From the NCBI RefSeq assembly GCF_026341825.1, contig NZ_JAPENY010000003.1:868001-932000 (forward strand): a DNA stretch of 64,000 nt, written 5' to 3'. The stretch comes from Streptomyces sp. NBC_00620 (lineage in GTDB: Bacteria; Actinomycetota; Actinomycetes; Streptomycetales; Streptomycetaceae). The position numbers were made by a program, and so were the translations under genes. Positions 41,697 through 49,971 of the stretch are shown here, in pieces; position 1 is the first letter of the stretch; every line of letters starts with the position of its first letter. A model generated the notes under the pieces. It had not been told where the DNA came from. It saw only the letters and a list, made by a program, of their open reading frames with translations, and searched no databases.

Positions 41697-41797
41697 CAGC
41701 GGCTCACCGCCTGCACGCGGGCCGGCTCCACAGCAGGCGGGCGGGGCGAGGAAAGCCGTCCGGCAGAGGCAGCGGAAGCGCCAGATCCCATGTTCAT
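41696..41797 (-). CDS. 33-residue mini-ORF copied from the methyltransferase 5' end (copy B)
   Basis: The frame reads MNMGSGASAASAGRLSSPRP and ends PARVQAVSR. Its start is ATG in TGATG with the stop of the preceding mini-ORF, and its stop is in TGATG with the methyltransferase start. The N-terminus resembles the methyltransferase N-terminus (MSTGSGAPATGRLSPPPSP). It is probably not a functional protein but a coupling spacer that lets ribosomes reach the methyltransferase. Confidence 0.5.
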   Translation of the reverse strand: MNMGSGASAASAGRLSSPRPPAVEPARVQAVSR

Positions 41798-41982
41798 CAG
41801 CGGCTCACCGCCTGCACGCGGGCCGGCTCCACAGCGAGCGGGCGGGGCGAGGAAGGCCGCCCGGCAGAGGCAGCGGAAGCGCCAGATCCCGTGCTCATCG
41901 GCGGCTCGCCGCGGAGCAGGGATGGCGGGGGCGGGGAAACCCGCCCGGCAGGGGCAGCGGGAGCGCCGAATCCCGTGTTCAT
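41797..41982 (-). CDS. 61-residue mini-ORF spanning two copies of the repeat (copy A)
   Basis: The frame begins MNTGFGAPAAPAGRVSPPPP, passes through an internal copy (MSTGSGASAASAGRPSSPRP), and ends PARVQAVSR. Its ATG overlaps the DUF2064 stop in ATGA and its stop overlaps the next mini-ORF in TGATG. The first copy has lost its stop and fused to the second. As with copy B, a role as a translated spacer is more likely than a protein function. Confidence 0.5.
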   Translation of the reverse strand: MNTGFGAPAAPAGRVSPPPPSLLRGEPPMSTGSGASAASAGRPSSPRPLAVEPARVQAVSR

Positions 41983-42596
41983 CGGCGGTTCACCGCCCGC
42001 AGCCGGGCCAGCTCCGCGGCGAACCGGCCGCCGGGTGCCGCCGCCGCGACCGCCTCCGCGTCGGCAGCCGTGTCGACGTCCCGGAGAGCAGGCAGTTCGC
42101 GCACGCGCAGGCCCGCGGCTGTGAGGCGGTCCCGCTGCACGGCACCCGTGGTCGGCGTCGACATCGGTACGCCGCGCAGCAGTTCGGGGTCGGGGCTGGC
42201 GAGCCCCAGCGCCCAGAAGCCTCCGTCCTCGGCCGGTCCGAAGTACGCGTCGCAGTCGGCGAAGTCCACGGTGAGAAGTTCGGGCGTCACCTGAGGGGTG
42301 TCCATGCCGATGAGCAGCGTGGGCCCTTCGCAGCCGGCGAATGCGGCGGCGAGCCGCTCGTCCAGACCTCCCGCGCACTGCGGTACGACGTCGAAGCCGG
42401 GCGGCAGCCAGCGGCCCGGCGCTCCGTCGAGCACCAGCACGTGGCGCGAGGCTGGCGTCGCCGCCACTGTACGCAGGGTGTCCACGAGGGCCGCCTCGGC
42501 GAGCAGTGCCGCTTCCCGGGGCGTGAACGGCGGCGTGAGCCGGGTCTTCACCCGCCCCGGCCGTGGCTCCTTCGCGATGACGAGCAGGGTGCTCAC
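41979..42596 (-). CDS. DUF2064 (GT-A-like) protein
   Basis: A 205-residue protein: STLLVIAKEPRPGRVKTRLT is the N-terminal nucleotide-binding-like segment, GPTLLIGMDTPQVTPELLTV and CDAYFGPAEDGGFWALGLAS match the DUF2064/TIGR04282 family, which has a glycosyltransferase A fold. The GTG start overlaps the stop of the GT2 gene in GTGA. It is commonly found beside GT2 genes in actinomycetes and may transfer or activate a sugar. Confidence 0.88.
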   Translation of the reverse strand: MSTLLVIAKEPRPGRVKTRLTPPFTPREAALLAEAALVDTLRTVAATPASRHVLVLDGAPGRWLPPGFDVVPQCAGGLDERLAAAFAGCEGPTLLIGMDTPQVTPELLTVDFADCDAYFGPAEDGGFWALGLASPDPELLRGVPMSTPTTGAVQRDRLTAAGLRVRELPALRDVDTAADAEAVAAAAPGGRFAAELARLRAVNRR

Positions 42597-43327
42597 TGGG
42601 CGGTTCCTCCCTGGGAGGGGGCGGCCGCCATGATCGGCGCCGGTGGTTCGGCCAGGACGCGGCGCATGTCCCGTACCGCCTGCCAGGTGCCGCGCCAGGT
42701 GCCGGTGACCTTGGAGGCGCCGGTACGGGGCAGGTACGGCACGTCGTGCTCGGCGACACGCCAGCCCGCGTCGGCGGCGCGGACGACCATCTGGAGCGGG
42801 TAGCCGCTGCGGCGGTCCGTGAGGCCGAGGGCGAGCAGCGGTTCGCGGCGGGCCGCACGGAGCGGACCGAGATCGTGCAGGCGCAGTCCCGTGCGGCGGC
42901 GCATCATCCGGGCCAGGGCGAGGTTGCCCGCCCGGGCGTGCACGGGCCAGGCGCTCCGGCTCTGCGGTCGGCGGCGGCCGAGCACGAGGTCCGCCTCCCC
43001 GTCCCGCACCTCGCGTACGAAGGGGACGAGCAGCGACGGGTCGAGCGAGGCGTCGCAGTCGCAGAAGCACACGAAGTCCGCGGTGGCGGCGGTCAGCCCG
43101 GCGTGGCAGGCGGCGCCGAACCCGCGGCGCGCCTCGCGTACGACGGTCGCGCCGAGGCCGCGGGCCAGTTCCGCCGAGCCGTCCGTGGAGCCGTTGTCCA
43201 CGACCAGTGCGCGCCAGCCCGGGGGGATGCGGGCGAGTACCCAGGGCAGGGCCTCGGCCTCGTTCAGACAGGGGAGGACCACGTCGACCTGCGGGTCCGT
43301 TACGGGAAGGGCGCGATTTGCAGTCAC
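42593..43327 (-). CDS. Family 2 glycosyltransferase
   Basis: A 244-residue GT2 enzyme: QVDVVLPCLNEAEALPWVLA is the nucleotide-sugar fold start, LVVDNGSTDGSAELARGLGA the next strand, and DFVCFCDCDASLDPSLLVPF carries the DxD-like metal site. It resembles dolichyl-phosphate mannose synthase type enzymes. I chose the second GTG because AAGG lies 8 bases before it; the first GTG is three codons up. There is no C-terminal TM segment. Divergent from the response regulator gene; translationally linked to DUF2064. Confidence 0.9.
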   Translation of the reverse strand: MTANRALPVTDPQVDVVLPCLNEAEALPWVLARIPPGWRALVVDNGSTDGSAELARGLGATVVREARRGFGAACHAGLTAATADFVCFCDCDASLDPSLLVPFVREVRDGEADLVLGRRRPQSRSAWPVHARAGNLALARMMRRRTGLRLHDLGPLRAARREPLLALGLTDRRSGYPLQMVVRAADAGWRVAEHDVPYLPRTGASKVTGTWRGTWQAVRDMRRVLAEPPAPIMAAAPSQGGTAQ

Positions 43328-43439
43328 GGCTTTCACCTTACGAACGCGAACGGGACATATCGGGCTTGGCCTCCTTACGAAACACGGACGTCGAGCCGCG
43401 CCGGCGGCACGGGGGCGAGGCCGGTGGGAGGCTGGAGGC

Positions 43440-44213
43440 ATGCAGCAGCCGTACGAAACCCCAGGTGCCGGACGTGCTCCGAACGGCCACGGGGACACGA
43501 CCCCGGGCGGGTCCGGGGCCACAACGCGCGTTCTCGTCGTCGACGACGATCCGACCGTCGCCGAGGTCGTCTCCGGCTACCTCGACCGCGCGGGGTACGC
43601 CGTGGACCGGGCCGCGGACGGGCCTGCCGCGCTCGCCCGCGCGGCAGCGCACTGGCCGGACATGGTGGTCCTCGACCTGATGCTGCCGGGGATGGACGGT
43701 CTCGAGGTGTGCCGGCGGTTGCGGGCGCGCGGTCCCGTGCCCGTCATCATGCTCACCGCCCGCGGTGACGAGGACGACCGGATCCTCGGCCTGGAGGTCG
43801 GCGCCGACGACTACGTCACGAAGCCGTTCAGCCCCCGGGAACTGGTGCTCCGGGTCGAGTCGGTTCTGCGCCGCTCACGGCCCGCCGCCGACGCCCGCCC
43901 CCTCCACGCGGCCGGTCTCACCGTCGACCCCGCCGCCCGCCGCGCCACTAAGAACGGTGCGGAACTCGCCCTCACCATCCGCGAGTTCGACCTCCTCGCC
44001 TTCTTCCTCCGCCATCCCGGCCGCGCCAGCAGCCGGGAGGACCTGATGCGCGAGGTCTGGGGCTGGGACTTCGGGGACCTGTCGACGGTCACGGTCCACG
44101 TACGCCGACTACGGGGGAAGGTCGAGGACGACCCGGCGCGACCGCGGCTGATCCAGACGGTCTGGGGCGTCGGCTACCGCTTCGACGCAACGCCCCGTGA
44201 AGAGGCGGTCTGA
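43440..44213 (+). CDS. OmpR/PhoB-family response regulator
   Basis: A 257-residue regulator. The receiver domain (about 30-145) has RVLVVDDDPTVAEVVSGYLD (acidic pocket), MVVLDLMLPGMDGLEVCRRL with the phospho-acceptor Asp, and GADDYVTKPFSPRELVLRVE with the conserved Lys. The winged helix (about 160-257) has LTIREFDLLAFFLRHPGRAS and VTVHVRRLRGKVEDDPARPR. The ATG follows GGGAGG. It is paired with the kinase gene downstream through an unusual repeated junction, and is divergent from the glycosyltransferase operon, a likely target. Confidence 0.95.
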   Translation: MQQPYETPGAGRAPNGHGDTTPGGSGATTRVLVVDDDPTVAEVVSGYLDRAGYAVDRAADGPAALARAAAHWPDMVVLDLMLPGMDGLEVCRRLRARGPVPVIMLTARGDEDDRILGLEVGADDYVTKPFSPRELVLRVESVLRRSRPAADARPLHAAGLTVDPAARRATKNGAELALTIREFDLLAFFLRHPGRASSREDLMREVWGWDFGDLSTVTVHVRRLRGKVEDDPARPRLIQTVWGVGYRFDATPREEAV

Positions 44214-44330
44214 CGATGCCCAATGCCACGCATCCCGGGGAAGCGACCTGACCATGCTCGACACGACACCACGCGAAGAGATGGTCCTGACCATGCTCGA
44301 CACCACACCCCACCAAGAGATGGTCTGACC
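44190..44330 (+). repeat. Tandemly duplicated response-regulator/kinase junction
   Basis: The end of the response regulator (DATPREEAV, stop, ATG) is followed by degenerate copies: an 11-codon frame MPNATHPGEAT (44216-44251), then a 24-codon frame (44254-44328) made of MLDTTPREEMVLT and MLDTTPHQEMV. The unit ACCATGCTCGACAC recurs 39 bases apart. The kinase ATG follows two bases later. Each copy retains a TGACNATG-type stop/start pair. Confidence 0.8.
44254..44328 (+). CDS. 24-codon mini-ORF between response regulator and kinase
   Basis: The peptide MLDTTPREEMVLT followed by MLDTTPHQEMV mimics the C-terminus of the upstream regulator (DATPREEAV). It is bounded by stop/start pairs and probably serves as a translated bridge that keeps ribosomes loading onto the kinase. 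No function as a peptide is suggested by the sequence. Confidence 0.4.
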   Translation: MLDTTPREEMVLTMLDTTPHQEMV

Positions 44331-45443
44331 ATGCGCGACATGCTGTTCATCGCCCTCTACGCCTTCCTCGGCGCCGCCGCGGCCGGGCTTCTCGGGGCGG
44401 GTGCGCTCTGGCTGATCCGGCGGCGGTCGCTGACCGCGTCCCTCGCCGTCGTCGCCGCCGTGGCCGTCACCGCGATGCTCGCCGGGACGCTCGCCGTGGC
44501 CTGGGCGATGTTCCTGTCCTCGCACGACCTGAGCGTCGTGACCACGGTCGTCGCGATGGCGGCCGTCGTGTCCCTGGCGACCGCCCTCCTCCTCGGCCGC
44601 TGGGTCGTCGGCCGCAGCCGGGCACTCACTCTCGCCGCCCGCTCCTTCGGCGACGACGGTGACTTCGCGGCCCCCGACGGCCCGGCAATCGCCGAACTCA
44701 CCGCGCTGAGCCGCGAGTTGGCGGCCACCAGCGCCAAGCTCGCCGAGTCCCGCGACCGCGAGCGCGCCCTGGAGACCTCGCGCCGCGAACTCGTCGCGTG
44801 GATCTCGCACGACCTGCGCACCCCGCTCGCCGGACTGCGCGCGATGTCGGAGGCCCTGGAGGACGGCGTCGCGGCCGACCCGGACCGCTATCTCCGCCAG
44901 ATGCGCACCGAGGTCGAGCGCCTCAACGACATGGTCGGCGACCTGTTCGAGCTGTCCCGCATACACGCCGGGACGCTCGCCCTCTCCCCCTCCCGGATCT
45001 CGCTGTACGACCTGGTCGGCGACGCCCTCGCGGGAGCGGACCCGCTCGCGCGGGAGTACGGAGTACGGCTGGTCGGCGACCGGATCGAGCCGGTGCCCGT
45101 CGAGGTGGACGGCAAGGAAATGAGCCGCGTCCTGGGCAATCTGCTGGTCAACGCGATCCGGCGGACACCGGCCGACGGCACGGTCGCGATCGCGGCAGAG
45201 CGGTCGGACGAGGGTGTCGTACTGTCCGTCACCGACGGCTGCGGGGGCATCCCCGAGGAGGACCTCCCGCGCGTCTTCGACACGGGCTGGCGGGGCACGC
45301 ACGCGCGGACTCCTCCCGCGGGAGCCGGGCTCGGCCTCGCGATCGTCCGGGGCATCGTGGAGGCCCACCGTGGCCAGGCCGCCGTGCACAACGTGCCCGG
45401 CGGCTGCCGATTCGAGGTCACGCTTCCCACGGCCGAGGCGTGA
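44331..45443 (+). CDS. Sensor histidine kinase
   Basis: A 370-residue kinase. Two to three TM helices occupy about residues 5-90 with little extracellular sequence, so the signal may be membrane-borne or intracellular. The H-box is LVAWISHDLRTPLAGLRAMS, the N-box GKEMSRVLGNLLVNAIRR, and the ATP lid VLSVTDGCGGIPEEDLPRVF plus GAGLGLAIVRGIVEAHRGQA. The ATG lies two bases after a mini-ORF stop. It partners the upstream OmpR-type regulator. Confidence 0.94.
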   Translation: MRDMLFIALYAFLGAAAAGLLGAGALWLIRRRSLTASLAVVAAVAVTAMLAGTLAVAWAMFLSSHDLSVVTTVVAMAAVVSLATALLLGRWVVGRSRALTLAARSFGDDGDFAAPDGPAIAELTALSRELAATSAKLAESRDRERALETSRRELVAWISHDLRTPLAGLRAMSEALEDGVAADPDRYLRQMRTEVERLNDMVGDLFELSRIHAGTLALSPSRISLYDLVGDALAGADPLAREYGVRLVGDRIEPVPVEVDGKEMSRVLGNLLVNAIRRTPADGTVAIAAERSDEGVVLSVTDGCGGIPEEDLPRVFDTGWRGTHARTPPAGAGLGLAIVRGIVEAHRGQAAVHNVPGGCRFEVTLPTAEA

Positions 45444-45464
45444 GCGGAGGCACCCTACGGGGCG

Positions 45465-46460
45465 CTACTCCCCGCGCAGCTTCGCCGTCGCGAACTCCCG
45501 CATCCCCTCAACGAACCCGACCTCGGCCTTCCAGCCCAGCTCGGCACGCAGCCGGGAGGAGTCCGCTGTGATGTGGCGTACGTCGCCGAGCCGGTACTCC
45601 CCGGTCACGACCGGCTCGGGTCCCCCGTACGCGGAGGCCAGCGCACACGCCATCTCGCCGACCGTGTGCGGCTGCCCGCTCCCGGTGTTGTACGTGGTCA
45701 ACGCCCCCTCCCGGGGCTCGGCCTCCAGCGCGGCCACGTTGGCCGCCGCCACATCCCGTACGTGCACGAAGTCCCGTCGCTGGCCGCCGTCCTCGAAGAC
45801 ACGCGGGGCCTCGCCGCGGGCGAGTGCGGACCGGAAGAAGGAGGCGACACCCGCGTACGGGGTGTCGCGCGGCATCCCGGGCCCGTACACGTTGTGGTAG
45901 CGCAGCGACACCGCCGAACCGCCCGTGGACCGCGCCCAGGCAGCCGACAGATGCTCCTGGGCGAGCTTGGTCGTCGCGTACACGTTCCGCGGGTCGACCG
46001 GAGCGTCCTCACCGACAAGGCCGGGCGACAACTCCCGCCCGCACTCCGGGCACATGGGCTCGAAGCCGCCGACCTCCAGGTCCCGCACGCTCCGGGGCCC
46101 GGGCCGCACCACCCCGTGCCGCTCGCAGCGGTACGAACCCTCCCCGTACACGACCATCGACCCTGCGAGCACCAGCCGCCGCACCCCTGCCTCGGCCATC
46201 GCGGCAAGCAGGACCGCCGTACCGAGGTCGTTGTGGGACACGTACTCGGGCGCGTCACCGAACCTCGTCCCCAGCCCCACCATCGCCGCCTGGTGGCACA
46301 CGGCGTCGACCCCCGGCAGTGCCGACGCGACCGCCCCGGCACTGCGCACGTCCGAGCCGTCGCGCAGGTCGAACCCGACGGTCTCGTGCCCTCTCTCGGT
46401 CAGCGCCTCGACGACATGGGACCCGATGAACCCGGCTGCGCCGGTGACCAGTACTCGCAT
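45465..46460 (-). CDS. NAD-dependent epimerase/dehydratase (extended SDR) with Cys-rich insert
   Basis: A 331-residue extended SDR: MRVLVTGAAGFIGSHVVEAL binds NAD, the Tyr-Lys pair is in YATTKLAQEHLSAAW, and RYHNVYGPGMPRDTPYAG is the substrate region. An insert of about 40 residues contains SYRCERHGVVRPG and FEPMCPECGREL, a possible zinc-binding knuckle. Related proteins act as nucleotide-sugar 4-epimerases or dehydratases. It is convergent with the kinase gene, 21 bases apart, and fits with the glycosyltransferases of this cluster. Confidence 0.92.
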   Translation of the reverse strand: MRVLVTGAAGFIGSHVVEALTERGHETVGFDLRDGSDVRSAGAVASALPGVDAVCHQAAMVGLGTRFGDAPEYVSHNDLGTAVLLAAMAEAGVRRLVLAGSMVVYGEGSYRCERHGVVRPGPRSVRDLEVGGFEPMCPECGRELSPGLVGEDAPVDPRNVYATTKLAQEHLSAAWARSTGGSAVSLRYHNVYGPGMPRDTPYAGVASFFRSALARGEAPRVFEDGGQRRDFVHVRDVAAANVAALEAEPREGALTTYNTGSGQPHTVGEMACALASAYGGPEPVVTGEYRLGDVRHITADSSRLRAELGWKAEVGFVEGMREFATAKLRGE

Positions 46461-46548
46461 GTACGGAACGCTAGGACCGCGGAGGCACCGTGCGGCAGCA
46501 CCGCGCCTGTCACGTCACCGGTCCGTAAGACCTCGGCGGACGCGGGGC

Positions 46549-47346
46549 TCAGCTCTCGGCCGGAGCGAGGACCACGAAATCCGCGTTCGACGGGTCGATG
46601 CAGACGGCCAGTCGGCCGACACCCTCCATGTCCGCCGGCCCCATCTGCACGCTGCCGCCCTTCTCGGTGACCGTGGCGACCGCGGCGTCGCAGTCGTCGA
46701 CGGCGAAGACCGGGTGCCAGTACGGTCGTCCGTTCGCCAGGGCGAGGGCGTCCGCCGGGACCTCCATGAGGCCTCCGTGCATACGCTCTTCGGGAAGTCC
46801 GGCGGGAGTGACCAGGGAGTATGTGCCGCCGTCGCCCGGCAGCGGCATGTCGCTGAACTGCCAGCCGAGGACGCCGCCGTAGAACTCCTTCGCGGCCGCG
46901 GCGTCCGTCGTGTACAGCTCGGTCCAGGACAGTGATCCCGGCTCGTCGACCAGCTCGACGCCCTTGTTCTTCCCCGGCTGCCAGACGGCGAACTGGCCGC
47001 CCGACGGGTCGGTGTACTGCGCCATCCAGCCCCAGCCGTCGAGGTCCCTCGGCGCCACCCGGACCGTGCCGCCCGCGCGCTCCACGGCCTTCGTCGTGGC
47101 GTCCGCGTCGGCGACGCTGTAGTAGATCATCCAGGCCGGGCGGGCGCCTTCCTCGGTGAGCTTGCCGAGTCCGGCGACGATCTTGCCGTCCTTCCGGAAC
47201 ATCCCGCCTTCCATGTCCTCGCTCTCTCCCATGGACTCGTAGTCCCAGCCGAGCACCGCGCCGTAGAAGGCCGCGGCTGCCGGAACATCGGGTGCGCCGA
47301 GGTCGAGCCAACAGGGGGAGCCGGGGACGAAATCAGTGGTGATCAC
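46549..47346 (-). CDS. Two-domain VOC (glyoxalase/bleomycin-resistance fold) protein
   Basis: A 265-residue protein made of two VOC repeats: PGSPCWLDLGAPDVPAAAAF at about residues 8-125 and PGSLSWTELYTTDAAAAKEF at about 138-260. Each ends with the usual D-P-x-G/N-F pattern (YTDPSGGQFAVWQPG, CIDPSNADFVVLAP). VOC proteins bind metals and include dioxygenases, glyoxalase I and antibiotic-binding proteins; the role here is not evident. The GTG start has GAAGGG upstream. Confidence 0.9.
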   Translation of the reverse strand: MITTDFVPGSPCWLDLGAPDVPAAAAFYGAVLGWDYESMGESEDMEGGMFRKDGKIVAGLGKLTEEGARPAWMIYYSVADADATTKAVERAGGTVRVAPRDLDGWGWMAQYTDPSGGQFAVWQPGKNKGVELVDEPGSLSWTELYTTDAAAAKEFYGGVLGWQFSDMPLPGDGGTYSLVTPAGLPEERMHGGLMEVPADALALANGRPYWHPVFAVDDCDAAVATVTEKGGSVQMGPADMEGVGRLAVCIDPSNADFVVLAPAES

Positions 47347-48019
47347 AGCGTTTTCCCTTCGCAGTTCCTGTGTGACCCCAGACTGGCACCCGGCACTGAC
47401 AATCGCCCCTCGGACCGCGCGACGGTGGGCCTCAGGGGTGGTGGTTGTTCATCCGGGCGAGTGCCGCGTCCGCCGTTCGGGCAGCGGCGAGCCCAACGGT
47501 CACCGGATCGGTGACCGTCGGTGGATCCCGCCCGCTTCTACGCCGGGACTCCGCTGCCACGATCCTCGGCGGCCTGCGCCCCCGCACCGTGCCGGCCAAC
47601 GGCGAGTCGCAGTCCGGGTCCGGGCGGAGGCGGACGACCGGCGGGGTCGGGACATCCGCTTGGAGTGCCTGCGACAGCGGGGCGCGCCCATCAGCACCGG
47701 CCAGGCCCACCACGCCTGGACACCGCCCAGTTCGCGCTGAACGCTGGGTGACCACCGGCATCCCTCCGGCCAGGGCGCCCCCGCCTCCAGGTGGACATCT
47801 CCGGGTCCGCACAGAGCGTCGCCGCGGGATTCCTCCGCCCGGCCGACGCGCCTGAATTGGTCAGAGCCACCGCCCAATCAGGCATCGGCGGCTGCCCTCG
47901 TACATTCCGTGCGGTTGTTCGACAGTGGTCGACTTCGGCACGGCATGACGTCCTTCCAGAGCAGGGCAAAACGGCATACGGGTTGAAGGAGTGTGGAATA
48001 GCCGATCATCCTTGGCGCC
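47347..48019. other. 673-base region without a recognisable gene
   Basis: Several open frames exist on both strands but none has a ribosome site plus a plausible product. One plus-strand stretch (LECLRQRGAPISTGQAHHAW) and another (VDISGSAQSVAAGFLRPADA) look like protein pieces in different frames, so this may be a graveyard of remnants. The promoter for the exonuclease-TerD gene should lie in the last 100 bases. Confidence 0.35.
47496..47518. terminator. 10-bp perfect hairpin in the spacer
   Basis: ACGGTCACCG and CGGTGACCGT are exact inverted repeats around the loop GAT. A terminator or a dimeric operator would both fit; the 3-base loop makes a tight hairpin. Confidence 0.4.
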
Positions 48020-49936
48020 ATGAGTCTCGCCTCCGCCTCCTTCGACGTGCCCACCACGGGCGACTACGCCTACGACTGGGCCTTGGTCGACGTGGAGACC
48101 TCCGGACTCATGGCCAGGCGGGACCGGGTGCTGTCCGTCGCGGTGGTGACGATCGGTCCGGACGGCGAGCAGACCGGAGAGTTCTCCACGCTGCTCAACC
48201 CCGGCTGCGACCCGGGACCGGTGCACGTGCACGGGCTGACCGTCGAGCGGCTGCGGGGCGCGCCGACCTTCGACCAGGTCGCGGGGCGCATCGGCGCGAT
48301 GCTCCAGGACCGGATCCTGGTCGCCCACAACGCCCAGTTCGACTACGACTTCCTGGCTCACGAGTTCTCCCGTGCGCGGATGTGGCTGCCGGTGTCGCAG
48401 CGGCTGTGCACGCTGGCCCTCAACCGCCAGGTGGATCCGCCGACGGACGACATGAAGCTGGGCACCCTCGCCGCTCATTACGGCGTACCGCAGGTGCGGG
48501 CGCATGACGCACTGGACGACACCCGGGTGCTGGCGGGCATCCTGCGGGCATCTCTACGCGAGGCGGCACGGCTCGATCTGCCGTTGCCGCTGGTGACCTG
48601 CCCGCCTCGGGCGGAATCCCAGTTCACGCCGCAGCCACCCAAGACGCCCTGCGCGTATCGGAACCCGGGACGGCTGATGCCCGGCGGGCCGCTCCAGCAG
48701 GGGATGAAGATCGCGACAACCGGTGAGACCGCCCACGCCCGGGCGGAGTTGGTCGGACGAGCGGTTGCCGCCGGGCTGAACATGATGACGACCGTCAGCC
48801 GGCACACCAGCGCTCTGGTCACCAACGAGCCGACGTCCGATTCGGCGAAGGCCCGACGCGCGATCGCCGAAGGCGTACCGGTCATCGATGAGCACACCTT
48901 CCTGCAGTTGCTGACCGACGTACGGACCGGGACAGCTCATGAGGCGACGACTACCACTGCCGCCCTGATCGCACCCGTGGCGGAGCCGGCAACCGCACAA
49001 GTCCCGGCCGAGGAACCCGTATCCACCACAGGCTCTGCCACACCCGTCCCTGCGGTGCCTGTCCTCCCGGCGCTCCCCCTCGGCGTATCCGTTCCCGCTC
49101 CGCGCCTACCTGAGAACTCGGCCGGCACCTCGGATGGACCACTGACGGGCAGTCGGGTACTGGTGCTCGGCGGCGCCCATGCCGATGCCTCCGCAGCCCG
49201 TACCCGAGTCGTCGAGTTGGGCGGGTCCGCAGCGGTCAACCTGTCGGCCAGCGTCACCGACGTCGTCCTTCTTGCCGACGGCGCGAAGGACCGTCGGATG
49301 CTGCGCATCACCGCTCTTGAACTCCCCGTGCATGACGAAGATTGGCTCACCGCACCGGCAGTAGCCGACCAAGACACCGCGGCTGCCCGCCCGCAGGATC
49401 CACAGGTAATGCCCAGGGGCGACGTCATCGACCTGCCCGTCCCGAACGGCACACCCGCGCTCAAGTGGTACGTCACCGCCGGCTGGGCTCCACAGGCCGA
49501 CTGCGAGATCGACGTCGTCGCCTTCATCCTCGACGAGGACGAACAGGTCACCTTCGACGAGGACTTCATCTTCTACGGCGCCCCGGAAAGCCCCGCCGGC
49601 ACCGTGCGGCTCCTCACCGGCGGTCCCGCCGAACAGACCATCGCCCTCGACCTGGCGTCCCTTCCGCCCGCAACCCGAAAGATTGTCATCGCCGCGGCCA
49701 TCGACGGCGCCACCACCTTCGGGACCGTCGGCGCGATCCAGATCGGTGCGGCGCCCGGCAGCAGCGGGGCACCACTCGCCCGGGCCACCCTGGACGCCGC
49801 AACGACCGAACGCACCATGCTGCTTGCGGAGATCTACCGCAGGGGTCCGGTCTGGCGCCTGCGCGCTGTCGGCCAGGGCTATGACCATGGGCTCGATGTC
49901 CTGGCGCGCGGATACGGGGTCGACATCGCTGACTGA
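48020..49936 (+). CDS. DEDD exonuclease - BRCT - BRCT - TerD fusion protein
   Basis: A 638-residue multidomain protein. Residues of about 15-190 form a DnaQ-like 3'-5' exonuclease: WALVDVETSGLMARRDRVLS (Exo I Asp/Glu), ILVAHNAQFDYDFLAHEFSR (Exo II) and VRAHDALDDTRVLAGILRAS (Exo III with His). Two BRCT-like segments follow (about 222-300, GMKIATTGETAHARAELVGR; about 375-445, SRVLVLGGAHADASAARTRV). The last 170 residues are a TerD domain (CEIDVVAFILDEDEQVTFDE, VRLLTGGPAEQTIALDLASL) with Ca-binding acids. TerD proteins occur in tellurite-stress and phage-response loci. No other ter gene is near. DNA repair or defence is inference. Confidence 0.88.
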   Translation: MSLASASFDVPTTGDYAYDWALVDVETSGLMARRDRVLSVAVVTIGPDGEQTGEFSTLLNPGCDPGPVHVHGLTVERLRGAPTFDQVAGRIGAMLQDRILVAHNAQFDYDFLAHEFSRARMWLPVSQRLCTLALNRQVDPPTDDMKLGTLAAHYGVPQVRAHDALDDTRVLAGILRASLREAARLDLPLPLVTCPPRAESQFTPQPPKTPCAYRNPGRLMPGGPLQQGMKIATTGETAHARAELVGRAVAAGLNMMTTVSRHTSALVTNEPTSDSAKARRAIAEGVPVIDEHTFLQLLTDVRTGTAHEATTTTAALIAPVAEPATAQVPAEEPVSTTGSATPVPAVPVLPALPLGVSVPAPRLPENSAGTSDGPLTGSRVLVLGGAHADASAARTRVVELGGSAAVNLSASVTDVVLLADGAKDRRMLRITALELPVHDEDWLTAPAVADQDTAAARPQDPQVMPRGDVIDLPVPNGTPALKWYVTAGWAPQADCEIDVVAFILDEDEQVTFDEDFIFYGAPESPAGTVRLLTGGPAEQTIALDLASLPPATRKIVIAAAIDGATTFGTVGAIQIGAAPGSSGAPLARATLDAATTERTMLLAEIYRRGPVWRLRAVGQGYDHGLDVLARGYGVDIAD

Positions 49937-49971
49937 ACGCACTCCACGCCGGGCATGGGCGGGTGCTGTGC

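Larger units (their letters stand above)
41696..41982 (-). repeat. Tandem 101-bp duplication of a start/stop coupling junction
   Basis: The segments 41696-41797 and 41797-41898 are about 95 per cent identical over a 101-base period, and the segment 41898-41982 is a more diverged, shorter copy. Each unit carries an ATG, a Gly/Ser/Ala/Pro-rich sense strand and (in two units) a stop. The first codons of the methyltransferase are the fourth copy. Confidence 0.85.

Noticed and set aside
37812..46460. A complete biosynthetic gene cluster for a polyketide, peptide or terpene product
   Set aside because: There is no core synthase (PKS, NRPS, terpene cyclase) in the window; the genes fit envelope or sugar chemistry instead.
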